Numbered from the stretch's first letter, positions 1-6,986 are shown. The stretch: DNA of 7,944 nt from CAYZGU01 sp964478165 (GCA_964478165.1 CAYZGU010000040.1:1-7944); one strand, 5' to 3'. Notes: generated by a model not told the origin, from the sequence alone. A program made the numbers and translations.

Positions 1-257
1 CAACGGTACACTCCATCCTTAGATTCAAAGTTGACTTACGCTTCAACTACGAGCGAATTTGAATCCAAACTATGTTTATTTAGTCTGAGCACCAATATTT
101 CTAATGAAACAAATTGACCACGACAAGCCGCGGGTAGTATACTGCTAGGGCTACGAGGTGTCAAGTTAAATGTCGAGCAGACATTAATTCGGGACCTCCG
201 CAGGACGCGTAATATTCCCAGGTTCTCCAGTGCGTACCTAACAGTAGCAGAGCATTC

Positions 258-275
258 CATTCCATGGCTGGAATG
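258..275. repeat. Short perfect hairpin just upstream of the ftsH promoter
   Basis: CATTCCA (258-264) and TGGAATG (269-275) are perfect inverted repeats of 7 bases around the 4-base loop TGGC. The left arm can also be drawn from an overlapping copy at 253-259, because CATTC is tandemly repeated. The element ends 17 bases before the -35 box. It could be an operator half-site pair or chance; no T-tract follows, so it is not a standard terminator. Confidence 0.3.
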
Positions 276-292
276 TAGCGACTAATTTCCAG

Positions 293-322
293 TTGATATT
301 TGCTAAACGGATTTGTTATACT
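293..322 (+). promoter_or_regulatory. Sigma70-type promoter for ftsH-folP
   Basis: TTGATA (293-298, 5 of 6 to the -35 consensus) is followed after 18 bases by TATACT (317-322, 5 of 6 to the -10 consensus). The -10 box is preceded by TGT at 314-316, an extended -10 element. Transcription would start near 329, leaving an untranslated leader of roughly 175 bases before the ftsH start at 504. This is the best promoter match I see on the plus strand and it is correctly oriented for ftsH-folP. The assignment rests on the motif alone. Confidence 0.6.
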
Positions 323-487
323 TTTTTGTTATCAGAATTCTGTTACATTCAGTTCTTTTCCAACACTTTAACATCACTCAGTCAATAAAGTTTGAGGGTT
401 CACGAAATCTCAATTGGTGTAAGTGTGTCCGGGGTTACATACCTTACAGAGCTTTAATCATTTCCACATTATCAATATTCTTGAAAC

Positions 488-494
488 GGAGAGG
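488..494 (+). promoter_or_regulatory. Ribosome binding site deciding the ftsH start
   Basis: GGAGAGG lies 9 bases before the GTG at 504. The alternative upstream GTG at 423 has no purine-rich motif before it and would add 27 residues with no counterpart in FtsH proteins. This site therefore selects the GTG at 504. Confidence 0.75.
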
Positions 495-503
495 CACGTT
501 GCA

Positions 504-2429
504 GTGAATAAGAACGCAAAAAGCACACTGGTTTGGATCATCATGGCGTCGATGTTTGTTCTTGCGTTGTCACAGGTTATCAGCCGCAAGAATCGGGTTT
601 ACGAACTCGCTACGTCGAATTTTTATGGTTTCGTAGAGAATCGCAGGGAATCGATAGAGAACGCTGGAAGATTAACAAGAGAGGATGATGGTTTATTTGA
701 CGATGGGCTTGTCATCGGGACAGAATGGATTCATGGAAAATTTCGCAATACACAGTTTGTTCTAGACGAACTTGAGAGTCTTGGAGAAATGGTTCCGATT
801 GAAGATTGGACAGGAGAATTTAAAACGAGCCGAGATCAATATTCCGAATTTCCACTGCATCAAACGCTTATGGCGGCGGAGATTCCATTTAACGTCGAAC
901 AGGCATCGCGTGTGCCGCAGTGGTTGCTTGTTTTTGGAACGACGGTGCTCCCGATTTTGCTGTTTCTTGGTATTATAATCTTCATCACAAGGCAAATGCA
1001 AGGTACTGGCAATCGGGCCATGTCCTTTGGAAAAAGTCGCGCGCGCCTTCAGACCGAAGAGCAAGCTAAGATTACCTTTTCCGATGTTGCAGGAGTCGAT
1101 GAGGCTAAGGAAGCGCTTGAGGAAGTCATTGAATTTCTCAAGGATCCCAAGAAATTTCAACGTCTTGGGGGCCGAATTCCCAAAGGGGTTCTGCTTATGG
1201 GACCTCCGGGGACGGGCAAAACCATGCTCGCACGTGCGGTGGCGGGCGAGGCGAATGTGCCTTTCTATAGTATTAGTGGATCGGATTTTGTTGAGATGTT
1301 TGTTGGTGTCGGCGCATCGCGCGTTCGAGATCTATTTGAGACGGGTAAGAAGAACGCACCGTGTATCATATTCATCGATGAGCTCGATGCGGTTGGACGG
1401 CATCGAGGCGCGGGAATTGGTGGAGGCCATGACGAGCGAGAGCAGACTTTAAACCAACTTCTCGTTGAGATGCAGGGATTCGATACGTCGGAGGGAGTTA
1501 TCCTGATTGCAGCAACCAACCGACCGGATGTCCTTGATCCAGCCCTATTGCGACCAGGGCGTTTTGATCGGCAGATTGTCGTAGATTTGCCAGATGTTGG
1601 TGGTCGGGAAGCAATTCTTGGGGTTCATACCAAGGATCCGTATAAAATTGCTGAAGAGGTTGATTTAAGCGTTCTTGCAAAAGCAACGCCTGGTTTCTCG
1701 GGTGCGGACATTGAAAACATGGCAAATGAAGCTGCCTTGCTCGCAGCGAAGGAAGATAGAGACGAGATTGACATGGCCTGCTTCGATGAAGCTAAAGACA
1801 GGGTGATGATGGGGCCAGAGCGTCGAAGTTTGGTCGTGAGCGATGAGGAGAGGAGAGTTGTTGCTTACCATGAAGCTGGACACGCCTTGATGTTACACTT
1901 TGTTCCTGAAAGCGATCCCAATTACAAGTGTACAATCGTTCCTCGTGGACGTGCGCTCGGAGTTACGGCGAAGTTGCCCCTTGAAGAGCGTCACAATATG
2001 AGCAAAAAACACATACTCGCGCACATTCTGTTCGCGCTTGGCGGACGCGTTGCTGAAGAACTAATCTTTGGTGAACAGACTACTGGTGCTGAAAATGATT
2101 TTGAACAGGCAACGGTTATGGCGCGTCGAATGGTAACACAATGGGGGATGAGTGAGCTGGGGCCGCTAGCTTTCGGCAAGCGCGATGAGCAGGTTTTTCT
2201 GGGTAAAGAAATTTCCAACCACAAGGATTATAGCGAAAAGACTGCGATTGAAATTGATCAGGCTGTCCATCGGATTGTTATCGAATGCTATGAGAAAGCT
2301 AAACATGTTCTCGAAACCAATCTTGATGGATTAAGAACACTTGCTGACGCCCTCCTTGAGCGAGAAACACTTGTCAGGACGGAAATTGAAGACATTCTTG
2401 GGCCTAGGCCCTCCCTCCCAGTAGCTTAA
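504..2429 (+). CDS. ftsH: ATP-dependent zinc metalloprotease FtsH
   Basis: FtsH is a hexameric inner-membrane AAA+ protease that extracts and degrades misfolded membrane proteins and short-lived regulators. From the GTG at 504 the protein is 641 residues, the normal family length. Visible in order: a first membrane segment (about 7-24), a periplasmic domain (about 25-138), a second membrane segment (about 140-163), the Walker A motif GPPGTGKT (233-240), the pore-loop FVG (266-268), Walker B CIIFIDE (287-293), and the second region of homology with arginine fingers in LLRPGRFDRQ (ending near 357). The zinc site is HEAGH (456-460) with the third ligand Asp532 in TTGAENDF. All key residues are present, so the enzyme should be active. 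The reading frame also stays open upstream to 423, but the start at 504 has the good ribosome binding site. The gene heads a coupled pair with folP. Identification is certain at family level. Confidence 0.97.
   Translation: MNKNAKSTLVWIIMASMFVLALSQVISRKNRVYELATSNFYGFVENRRESIENAGRLTREDDGLFDDGLVIGTEWIHGKFRNTQFVLDELESLGEMVPIEDWTGEFKTSRDQYSEFPLHQTLMAAEIPFNVEQASRVPQWLLVFGTTVLPILLFLGIIIFITRQMQGTGNRAMSFGKSRARLQTEEQAKITFSDVAGVDEAKEALEEVIEFLKDPKKFQRLGGRIPKGVLLMGPPGTGKTMLARAVAGEANVPFYSISGSDFVEMFVGVGASRVRDLFETGKKNAPCIIFIDELDAVGRHRGAGIGGGHDEREQTLNQLLVEMQGFDTSEGVILIAATNRPDVLDPALLRPGRFDRQIVVDLPDVGGREAILGVHTKDPYKIAEEVDLSVLAKATPGFSGADIENMANEAALLAAKEDRDEIDMACFDEAKDRVMMGPERRSLVVSDEERRVVAYHEAGHALMLHFVPESDPNYKCTIVPRGRALGVTAKLPLEERHNMSKKHILAHILFALGGRVAEELIFGEQTTGAENDFEQATVMARRMVTQWGMSELGPLAFGKRDEQVFLGKEISNHKDYSEKTAIEIDQAVHRIVIECYEKAKHVLETNLDGLRTLADALLERETLVRTEIEDILGPRPSLPVA
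2400..2411. repeat. Perfect 12-base palindrome at the ftsH-folP junction
   Basis: GGGCCTAGGCCC is a perfect 12-base palindrome inside the last codons of ftsH, 17 bases before the folP start codon. It is GC-rich in a moderate-GC gene. As RNA it can form only a tight hairpin with poor loop geometry, so it may be no more than the codons for Gly-Pro-Arg-Pro. Confidence 0.4.
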
Positions 2430-3274
2430 TGGATTGTCGAGGACGCAAACTTACCTTCGGAAAACGCACGCTCGTCATGGGCATTTTGAATGTTACGCCC
2501 GATTCTTTCTCTGACGGAGGGAAATATCTTGATGTCGGACGAGCAATACAGTGTGCTGAGCAAATGATAGCCGATGGTGTCGATATCATCGACATTGGTG
2601 GTGAGTCCTCTCGTCCGGGTGCGTCCCCCGCCTCCGTCGAAGAAGAGTTAGCACGTATTCTGCCGGTGATTGAAGGTCTTGGAAACGAGGTTCCTGTTCC
2701 GATTTCAGTCGATACCTGCAAATCGACGGTTGCGCGTTGCGCATTGGAGGCTGGCGCTCATGTTGTCAACGATATTACCGCATTGCAGGGCGATCCGGAG
2801 ATGGCTAAGGTTGTTGTGGGAATGAATGCAGGGGTAATCCTAATGCACATGCAGGGAACTCCCGGAACAATGCAGGATTCACCACTTTACAGTGATGTTG
2901 TGGTAGAGATTGTCGGCTGGCTTCGACAGCGTGTTGACCAGGCAGAAATGGAAGGCGTTCGCACCGATCGGATTGTTATTGATCCTGGGATTGGCTTTGG
3001 CAAAACTTCGGCTCACAATATAGAAATCTTGCGACGGCTTGGCGAGTTTCGCCACCTGAATAAGCCCGTCCTTATTGGCACATCTAGGAAATCTTTCATT
3101 GGAACGACCCTCAATGTTCCGGTGGCTGAACGGATAGAAGGTACTGCTGCTACGGTTGCATGGGCCATCTCCCATGGAGCAGACATAGTCCGTGTTCATG
3201 ATGTGAAGGCGATGCATCGAGTTGCTCAAATGACAGATGCAATCTACCGTCCGATGGAATTTTCTCCCTCCTAG
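2429..3274 (+). CDS. folP: Dihydropteroate synthase (FolP)
   Basis: FolP condenses 6-hydroxymethyl-7,8-dihydropterin pyrophosphate with p-aminobenzoate to give 7,8-dihydropteroate in folate synthesis, and is the target of sulfonamides. The 281-residue protein has the usual TIM-barrel length and all signatures: MGILNVTPDSFSDGG (17-31), DIGGESSRPGA (55-65), SVDT (93-96), ND (114-115), MHMQGTPGTMQ (139-149), DPGIGFGKT (185-193), GTSRKSF (217-223, with Lys221) and RVHD (255-258, with Arg255 and His257). The pterin- and phosphate-binding residues known from the family are intact. The ATG overlaps the ftsH stop by one base (TAATG), and no clear ribosome binding site precedes it, so translation probably depends on ribosomes finishing ftsH. 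The glmM gene that follows folP in enterobacteria is absent here. Confidence 0.97.
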   Translation: MDCRGRKLTFGKRTLVMGILNVTPDSFSDGGKYLDVGRAIQCAEQMIADGVDIIDIGGESSRPGASPASVEEELARILPVIEGLGNEVPVPISVDTCKSTVARCALEAGAHVVNDITALQGDPEMAKVVVGMNAGVILMHMQGTPGTMQDSPLYSDVVVEIVGWLRQRVDQAEMEGVRTDRIVIDPGIGFGKTSAHNIEILRRLGEFRHLNKPVLIGTSRKSFIGTTLNVPVAERIEGTAATVAWAISHGADIVRVHDVKAMHRVAQMTDAIYRPMEFSPS

Positions 3275-3318
3275 GCCTTTAGAAGATCTAGAGTAACACC
3301 CCCAATTAGCTACTCGTA

Positions 3319-3555
3319 GTGGATGGCGCGTTGATTCAAATCATAGTAGTAGTCGTTCATCTTTCTTCCTGGACCTGCGACATTGGTGCGGTGGTGGTGT
3401 TTTTGTGCTGGAAAGCCGACCGAGATTGTGGGAGTGCGGGTGATTACCCTCAAGAGATTGAATCAGCCGAAATTGCGAGTCTTCAAACCCGATTTGGCTT
3501 TTTCCGCGCAGAACAGGCAGAGTACGGACAAGATCCCTTCTTACCTGAATCTTAG
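3319..3555 (+). CDS. Hypothetical small protein with hydrophobic N-terminus
   Basis: This is a doubtful 78-codon ORF starting with GTG. Residues about 5-31 are hydrophobic (LIQIIVVVVH, then IGAVVVFLCW) and could form one or two membrane segments. The C-terminal half is polar and ends QDPFLPES. I recognise no family. The GTG at 3319 lacks a clear ribosome binding site. In its favour, its TAG stop (3553-3555) overlaps the AGGAG site of the next gene, which is typical of coupled neighbours, and the C-terminal half has normal-looking codons. It fills the gap between folP and the outer-membrane protein gene. It may be a real small membrane protein, the frameshifted remnant of one, or chance. Confidence 0.3.
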   Translation: MDGALIQIIVVVVHLSSWTCDIGAVVVFLCWKADRDCGSAGDYPQEIESAEIASLQTRFGFFRAEQAEYGQDPFLPES

Positions 3556-3558
3556 GAG
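3554..3558 (+). promoter_or_regulatory. Ribosome binding site of the outer-membrane protein gene
   Basis: AGGAG lies 7 bases before the ATG at 3566 and overlaps the stop codon of the small ORF 3319-3555. It fixes the start of the outer-membrane protein despite its unusually long polar N-terminal region. Confidence 0.7.
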
Positions 3559-3565
3559 CTAACAA

Positions 3566-4744
3566 ATGAATGGACGTGTCAAGCAATCCAATTGGTTGAG
3601 AGCTCAGCGTTGTACCAACACAATTTGCCAAGTTTTCCGTGTCGTGAGTTTCACGTGTTCTGTGTATGTCTATCTTTGCAGTTCATTTCATACGGCCCTG
3701 GCTCAACAGGTCGATATAGCGCGCCCCGCAACTGCCGATTTTTTTCTCAAACAACTTGTAACCGCTGAACATAAAGGAATGGGAGGTAGTTTTGTCGGTT
3801 TCACTAGTGGTGCGAATGCACTTAACAGTAATCCAGCCGGCCTCAGCGTTATCGACGAAAATCGTTTTGTCCTGCATACTGCACGATTCCCGCGGACAGT
3901 TGCTGTTGTGTCCCGTCTGAATGCTGCGGAACGTTATGAAGACTACAGCCGGTACGATGTCCGCGCGTCGGGGATTGAGTTGATTAACTATGCGATGCCG
4001 GTAAAGCATCTGGGTATAATTGGGATCGGATTTGCGCGTGGACACGATGGAAAGTTTAGCAGGGTTGATCGTTTTGGGAAAGCAACCAATCGCTTTCCTC
4101 AGGGAGATTGGGTGTTCGGCATTGGATATGGCGCAGAACTACTAAGGGGTCTCGCCATTGGTCTTGACGCCAGGTGGCTTCGCTCTCAAGTCCAATCTGC
4201 TGAAAATGACGACCATGTTGGGTATGGTTATGCGTACAGTCTTGGTGCAATTCGGAAAATTAGCGATTATCTTCAGGTCGGAGTTTCTATTAGAAACTTG
4301 AGTAATGGGTTGTCATTTTCCGATAATTCTATTCCGGATCGGATTGAACGAGATGTTCTTGTTGGTGCCGCGTATCTCTATTGCCATAAGGCCTTTGATT
4401 TGAAGGTCGGTCTTGATTTTAACCCGCCCTTCGAGGATGGTTTGCGAGTAAAGGCCGGTGCAGAACTCTGCTACCTGAATCGACTCGTTGGCAGATTTGG
4501 CTATTTGCGACATACGGAAAATCGATGGAATACGATTCGAATCGTCGAAACTGACATGAACCAGGTCGAAGAACGTGTCTGGAAAACCGATGGAGTAACA
4601 TTTGGCATTGGTGTAAATCTCGGTCCAATTAGAATCAATGGAGCGTACACGCCGCAAGCGAGACCAACCGGAAAAGACGGCGATCAGATTCGTGTTGATC
4701 GTGGAGGGCCTATTTATTTCTTCTCGATTGGACAAGGTCTCTGA
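3566..4744 (+). CDS. PorV/UPF0164-like outer-membrane beta-barrel protein
   Basis: A 392-residue predicted outer-membrane protein. The N-terminus has a long basic stretch (1-25), a hydrophobic core (about 26-41) and a probable signal peptidase I site after ALA (44-46). Soon after comes the family signature: KGMGGSFVGFTSGANALNSN (70-89) followed by PAGLS (90-94). This closely resembles the GMGGAFVALADDANALYYNP-type motif of PorV/PorQ/UPF0164 and FadL-like barrels. The rest alternates short amphipathic strands with Gly-rich turns (for example GIGYGAELLRGLAIGLDARW and VGVSIRNLSNGLSF), as expected of a barrel, and ends in an aromatic-rich strand YFFSIGQGL. PorV proteins of Bacteroidota serve type IX secretion, while other family members have no known role. 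No type IX partner gene is in view, so no function beyond surface barrel is claimed. No terminator is visible directly after the TGA. Confidence 0.8.
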   Translation: MNGRVKQSNWLRAQRCTNTICQVFRVVSFTCSVYVYLCSSFHTALAQQVDIARPATADFFLKQLVTAEHKGMGGSFVGFTSGANALNSNPAGLSVIDENRFVLHTARFPRTVAVVSRLNAAERYEDYSRYDVRASGIELINYAMPVKHLGIIGIGFARGHDGKFSRVDRFGKATNRFPQGDWVFGIGYGAELLRGLAIGLDARWLRSQVQSAENDDHVGYGYAYSLGAIRKISDYLQVGVSIRNLSNGLSFSDNSIPDRIERDVLVGAAYLYCHKAFDLKVGLDFNPPFEDGLRVKAGAELCYLNRLVGRFGYLRHTENRWNTIRIVETDMNQVEERVWKTDGVTFGIGVNLGPIRINGAYTPQARPTGKDGDQIRVDRGGPIYFFSIGQGL

Positions 4745-4938
4745 TGAAGCGCTTCACAGATTTTCGAGTGTGGATATCAGAACATTTGTTGGTGTACGCA
4801 CGATGTTCACCGGCCGGGTTATGCGGTTGTACACCGATTCCACATTCTATGTCAGCGTAGTATAGGACGATTGTTGGTTTTGCTGGGCCAAGACTGGCAG
4901 TCAAAGAATACTAATTCGTCTGCCTGGCAACGACAGTT

Positions 4939-4966
4939 CACGATTAAGGTTCAATGACGAATCGTG
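4939..4966. repeat. Hairpin 1 of a tandem pair
   Basis: CACGATT (4939-4945) and AATCGTG (4960-4966) form a perfect 7-bp stem with a 14-base loop. No T-tract follows. It lies 7 bases before the larger hairpin 4974-5022. Confidence 0.4.
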
Positions 4967-4973
4967 CAGCCCT

Positions 4974-5022
4974 GGCTTAGGAGCAGTACTCTATGCGCTA
5001 TACGCTAAGTTACTGCTAAGCC
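4974..5022. repeat. Long imperfect hairpin in the intergenic gap
   Basis: GGCTTAG (4974-4980) plus CAGTA (4984-4988) pair with TACTGCTAAGCC (5011-5022), giving 12 base pairs interrupted only by a 3-base bulge (GAG, 4981-4983). The stem can be prolonged inward by CT/AG pairing across a one-base bulge, and a small GCG/CGC stem sits in the loop. The pairing is long enough to be unlikely by chance in one inspected gap. It could be a structured RNA, a palindromic intergenic repeat or a distal terminator for the barrel gene, though the downstream sequence (CATTATTTG) is only weakly T-rich. Confidence 0.5.
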
Positions 5023-5487
5023 CATTATTTGTTGGTAGAATAGGGAGTGTGTTCACGTGTAAGAATAGAGGTGATCCTGGATAGTCTGCTCGTCTACCAA
5101 TAATTGTTTTTTCCGGTCGAGTGAACAAATGCTCTTGTTGTCCGTTAATTTATCAGGATTAACCTAGTTATCGGGGGTCTCGTTCTTGCACATATGGTTC
5201 TTTCACTTAGGTTGCTCCGCCGAGCAAAACGACTGAAATGTGAATCTTGTACCCTTCGCTTCGTGTGCGAGTGGGTCTTGCCCAGATTGGCCTAGTAGTT
5301 GATTTGTGTCGTTGCCTCAGAGTTGAAAATTTGCATCTTAGATCTGATGTGACTGCTATTGGACATCTACGATTGTGATGGGCAACTCCAAATACCAAAG
5401 CACATGTTTAAGGGATTAGGCGGAGTGGTTCAAAGTAAGAATGCTATCAGAACTTGAAATGGTAGGAATGGTAATACGAGCGAATCT

Positions 5488-5493
5488 GGGAGG
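5488..5493 (+). promoter_or_regulatory. Ribosome binding site of the GcvH-like gene
   Basis: GGGAGG lies 8 bases before the GTG at 5502 and fixes this start, which gives the N-terminus MSEVKYTTTHEW expected for an H-protein. Confidence 0.7.
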
Positions 5494-5501
5494 CGAAGAT
5501 T

Positions 5502-5933
5502 GTGAGTGAGGTGAAATATACAACTACACATGAATGGATTGAGCTCTTTGAGGCTGAGGCAGTTGTTGGAATTACTGAACGTGTTCAGATTACTTATGGA
5601 GCCGTCACTTTTGTAGATCTTCCTCCGGTCGGAGAGGAGTTCGAAAGGGATGATGTAATCGGTAGGGTAGAAGTTGCCGATGGGGATACGTTCCCGATTC
5701 GCGCACCGGTTACAGGCGAAATCCAGGCAGTTAACCATGTCCTTGTTGACGAACCAGACATAATTAACCGTTCTCCAGAGGGAGATGGTTGGATTTGCAA
5801 GATGAGCGTTGAAAGTCCCAGGGAGTTTAGTGTATTGATGGGTATCACCGAGTACGACGGGTATGAAGAGGAAGAACCCGATAGAGATTTGCTAAGCGAG
5901 ACGAATTTTTATGATGGGGAAGAAGACTACTAA
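5502..5933 (+). CDS. GcvH-like protein lacking the lipoyl-lysine
   Basis: The 143-residue protein follows glycine-cleavage H-protein along its length: YTTTHEWI (6-13), VGITERVQ (22-29), VTFVDLPPVG (35-44), APVTGEIQAVN (68-78), DIINRSPEGDGWICKM (86-101). In a true H-protein a Lys in an ESVKAAS-type turn carries lipoate and shuttles the aminomethyl group between the P, T and L proteins. Here that turn reads VEVADGDTF (56-64), with Asp60 at the Lys position. The whole protein has only two lysines: Lys5 and Lys100, the latter in the conserved structural GWxxK segment. It also has an acidic tail (about 117-143, with EEEEPDRD) that makes it longer than the usual roughly 128 residues. No gcvT, gcvP or lipoate-ligase gene is nearby. 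By inference it cannot be lipoylated at the normal site and is a repurposed H-fold protein, perhaps a binding or regulatory one; the true role is unknown. The frame is intact and the ribosome binding site good, so it is not obviously a pseudogene. Confidence 0.85.
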   Translation: MSEVKYTTTHEWIELFEAEAVVGITERVQITYGAVTFVDLPPVGEEFERDDVIGRVEVADGDTFPIRAPVTGEIQAVNHVLVDEPDIINRSPEGDGWICKMSVESPREFSVLMGITEYDGYEEEEPDRDLLSETNFYDGEEDY

Positions 5934-6053
5934 TTCATGTGCTGATTCAGAAATGAGAAGGAAGATTCTGTGGAACGCTTATGGGATAGGTACTCATCTT
6001 TGGCATCTACCTTATCTCGTATTTCAAAGCGTTAGCGAGATTCCTCCAGACTC

Positions 6054-6986
6054 TTAGGGCGAAGTGGACGTAATAAAGATTTGTCGAACTATAGTGTGTT
6101 TCCGTGCCGGGACGATTTTGTCAATCCGAAAACCAATATCGGTAAGGTCTTTGGTGAGATCTCTTGTGTGTATAAAAGCGGCCCGAGGCGCAAGTTGACG
6201 GATTCGGCACATGATGTTTCTATCTCCCATAGCATTCTCAACAAGACCAATTCCATATGGTAGATCGGTTGCTACAGCGTCGAATGCACCGATGATTTTC
6301 TGTGCTTCACCAAGCTTGACATCGGCATGTAAATCGAAGTGCCTCAGGTTCTTCTGCGTAGCCCCTACCATCCGCATACTGATGTCATAACCCGTGGCGG
6401 CTAAGCCCATTTGCGCAGCTTCTAGCACAATCGTTCCTGTACCGCAGCATGGATCAAGAAGTCGATCCCCAGGAGAGGCAATTAGATTCACTACTGCTCT
6501 GGCGAGTCGTGTGGGCAAGGAGCTTGACGTGACATGTGGACGTTTGCTATGAGAAACCCACCTGTTGTCTGATTCGGAGAGCAAGCGTCCAAACCAGATT
6601 CTTTGCTCCGTTACAACTGTCAAGAATACGGTTCGCGGTGCATCTAGAAGTGGTCTTCCACCAATTACTCCACCAATCTTGTGCGCAAGTTGCAGACTAT
6701 TTATGTCTAGGTTACGTGGCAATTTTACCACGGAGACCCGAAATTCATCTGCGTATAAGTCGGCACACCTTATTTTCGAGCAAATCTCTGCGACGCTCCC
6801 TGCTTCAAACAGCAGTTCACTACAACTTCTCACGTATGCACTACGATTAACGTTGACGCGCTGTGTCGAAATCGCAATTCCCTGGTGTGTTGGAGTGCGG
6901 CCGGTTAAAGCCATGCATTCAGCATTAATCAATTCGGCATGCATGTCGGGGATGGATGTTAGATAAAGATATTTGGTAATAGGCAT
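6054..6986 (-). CDS. THUMP/Trm11-type SAM-dependent tRNA (guanine-N2) methyltransferase
   Basis: A 310-residue, probably cytoplasmic, RNA methyltransferase. The N-terminal half (about 1-145) looks like a divergent THUMP-type RNA-binding region, ending with GGRPLLDAP (109-117) and a short strand run. The C-terminal half is a Rossmann methylase of the UPF0020 group: SSLPTRLARAVVNL (155-168), the SAM-binding motif DPCCGTGTIVLEA (178-190), the acidic residue Asp201 in GYDIS, and the catalytic motif TDLPYG (240-245). Trm-G10, Trm11 and THUMPD3 enzymes of this type make N2-methylguanosine in tRNA; the target here (for example G6, G7 or G10) cannot be read from the sequence. The motif has Leu where most members have the first Pro of DPPY; TDLPFG is, as I recall, the THUMPD3 form. 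The gene converges on the GcvH-like gene with a 120-base gap. Its ATG has only a weak GGA upstream. Confidence 0.8.
   Translation of the reverse strand: MPITKYLYLTSIPDMHAELINAECMALTGRTPTHQGIAISTQRVNVNRSAYVRSCSELLFEAGSVAEICSKIRCADLYADEFRVSVVKLPRNLDINSLQLAHKIGGVIGGRPLLDAPRTVFLTVVTEQRIWFGRLLSESDNRWVSHSKRPHVTSSSLPTRLARAVVNLIASPGDRLLDPCCGTGTIVLEAAQMGLAATGYDISMRMVGATQKNLRHFDLHADVKLGEAQKIIGAFDAVATDLPYGIGLVENAMGDRNIMCRIRQLAPRAAFIHTRDLTKDLTDIGFRIDKIVPARKHTIVRQIFITSTSP

Larger units (their letters stand above)
1..503. other. Gene-poor region upstream of ftsH
   Basis: No gene is convincing in this 503-base stretch. On the minus strand one frame is open from about 335 to a TGA at 161-163 and contains the 34-codon ORF 161-265, whose residues include GTHWRTWEYYASCGGPE. 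The run of aromatic residues looks protein-like, but I recognise no family. A second minus-strand ORF (36-260) overlaps it in another frame and has low-complexity, non-family composition. The right half holds a small hairpin, the promoter and the leader described separately. The region may contain a decayed gene, but that is only a suspicion. Confidence 0.5.
4745..5501. other. 757-base gap without a convincing gene
   Basis: No frame gives a recognisable protein. Short open frames exist: 4744-4860 (38 codons, its ATG overlapping the preceding stop as TGATG), an open continuation 4748-4956 in the frame of the upstream barrel gene, and about 5145-5295, which includes a short hydrophobic run. None has a family motif, and only the first has a coupled start. 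The interval contains two adjacent hairpins (4939-4966 and 4974-5022), described separately, and the ribosome binding site for the gene at 5502. I see no tRNA: the segment around 5420 resembles a D-arm but lacks a T-arm and an acceptor stem. Confidence 0.5.

Noticed and set aside
423..503. Upstream GTG start for ftsH adding 27 residues
   Set aside because: No ribosome binding site precedes it, and the added residues do not fit FtsH N-termini; the GTG at 504 has GGAGAGG at proper spacing.
5207..5398. Minus-strand 63-codon ORF in the large gap
   Set aside because: Composition is random-looking, with no ribosome binding site and no motif.
5453..5480. TTGAAA and TAATAC as a promoter for the GcvH-like gene
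   Set aside because: The spacer is only 12 bases, too short for a sigma70 promoter.
5412..5490. Possible tRNA, because GGCGGAGTGGTTCAAAG resembles a Ser/Leu D-arm
   Set aside because: No matching acceptor stem, anticodon arm or GGTTCGAATCC-type T-arm follows.
6014..6041. Inverted repeat ATCTCG/CGAGAT as a bidirectional terminator in the convergent gap
   Set aside because: The stem is only 6-7 bp with a 14-16 base loop and no T-tract on either strand; too weak to call.
6565..6966. 133-codon plus-strand ORF antisense to the methyltransferase
   Set aside because: It is a shadow of the well-supported minus-strand gene and has no domain signature.
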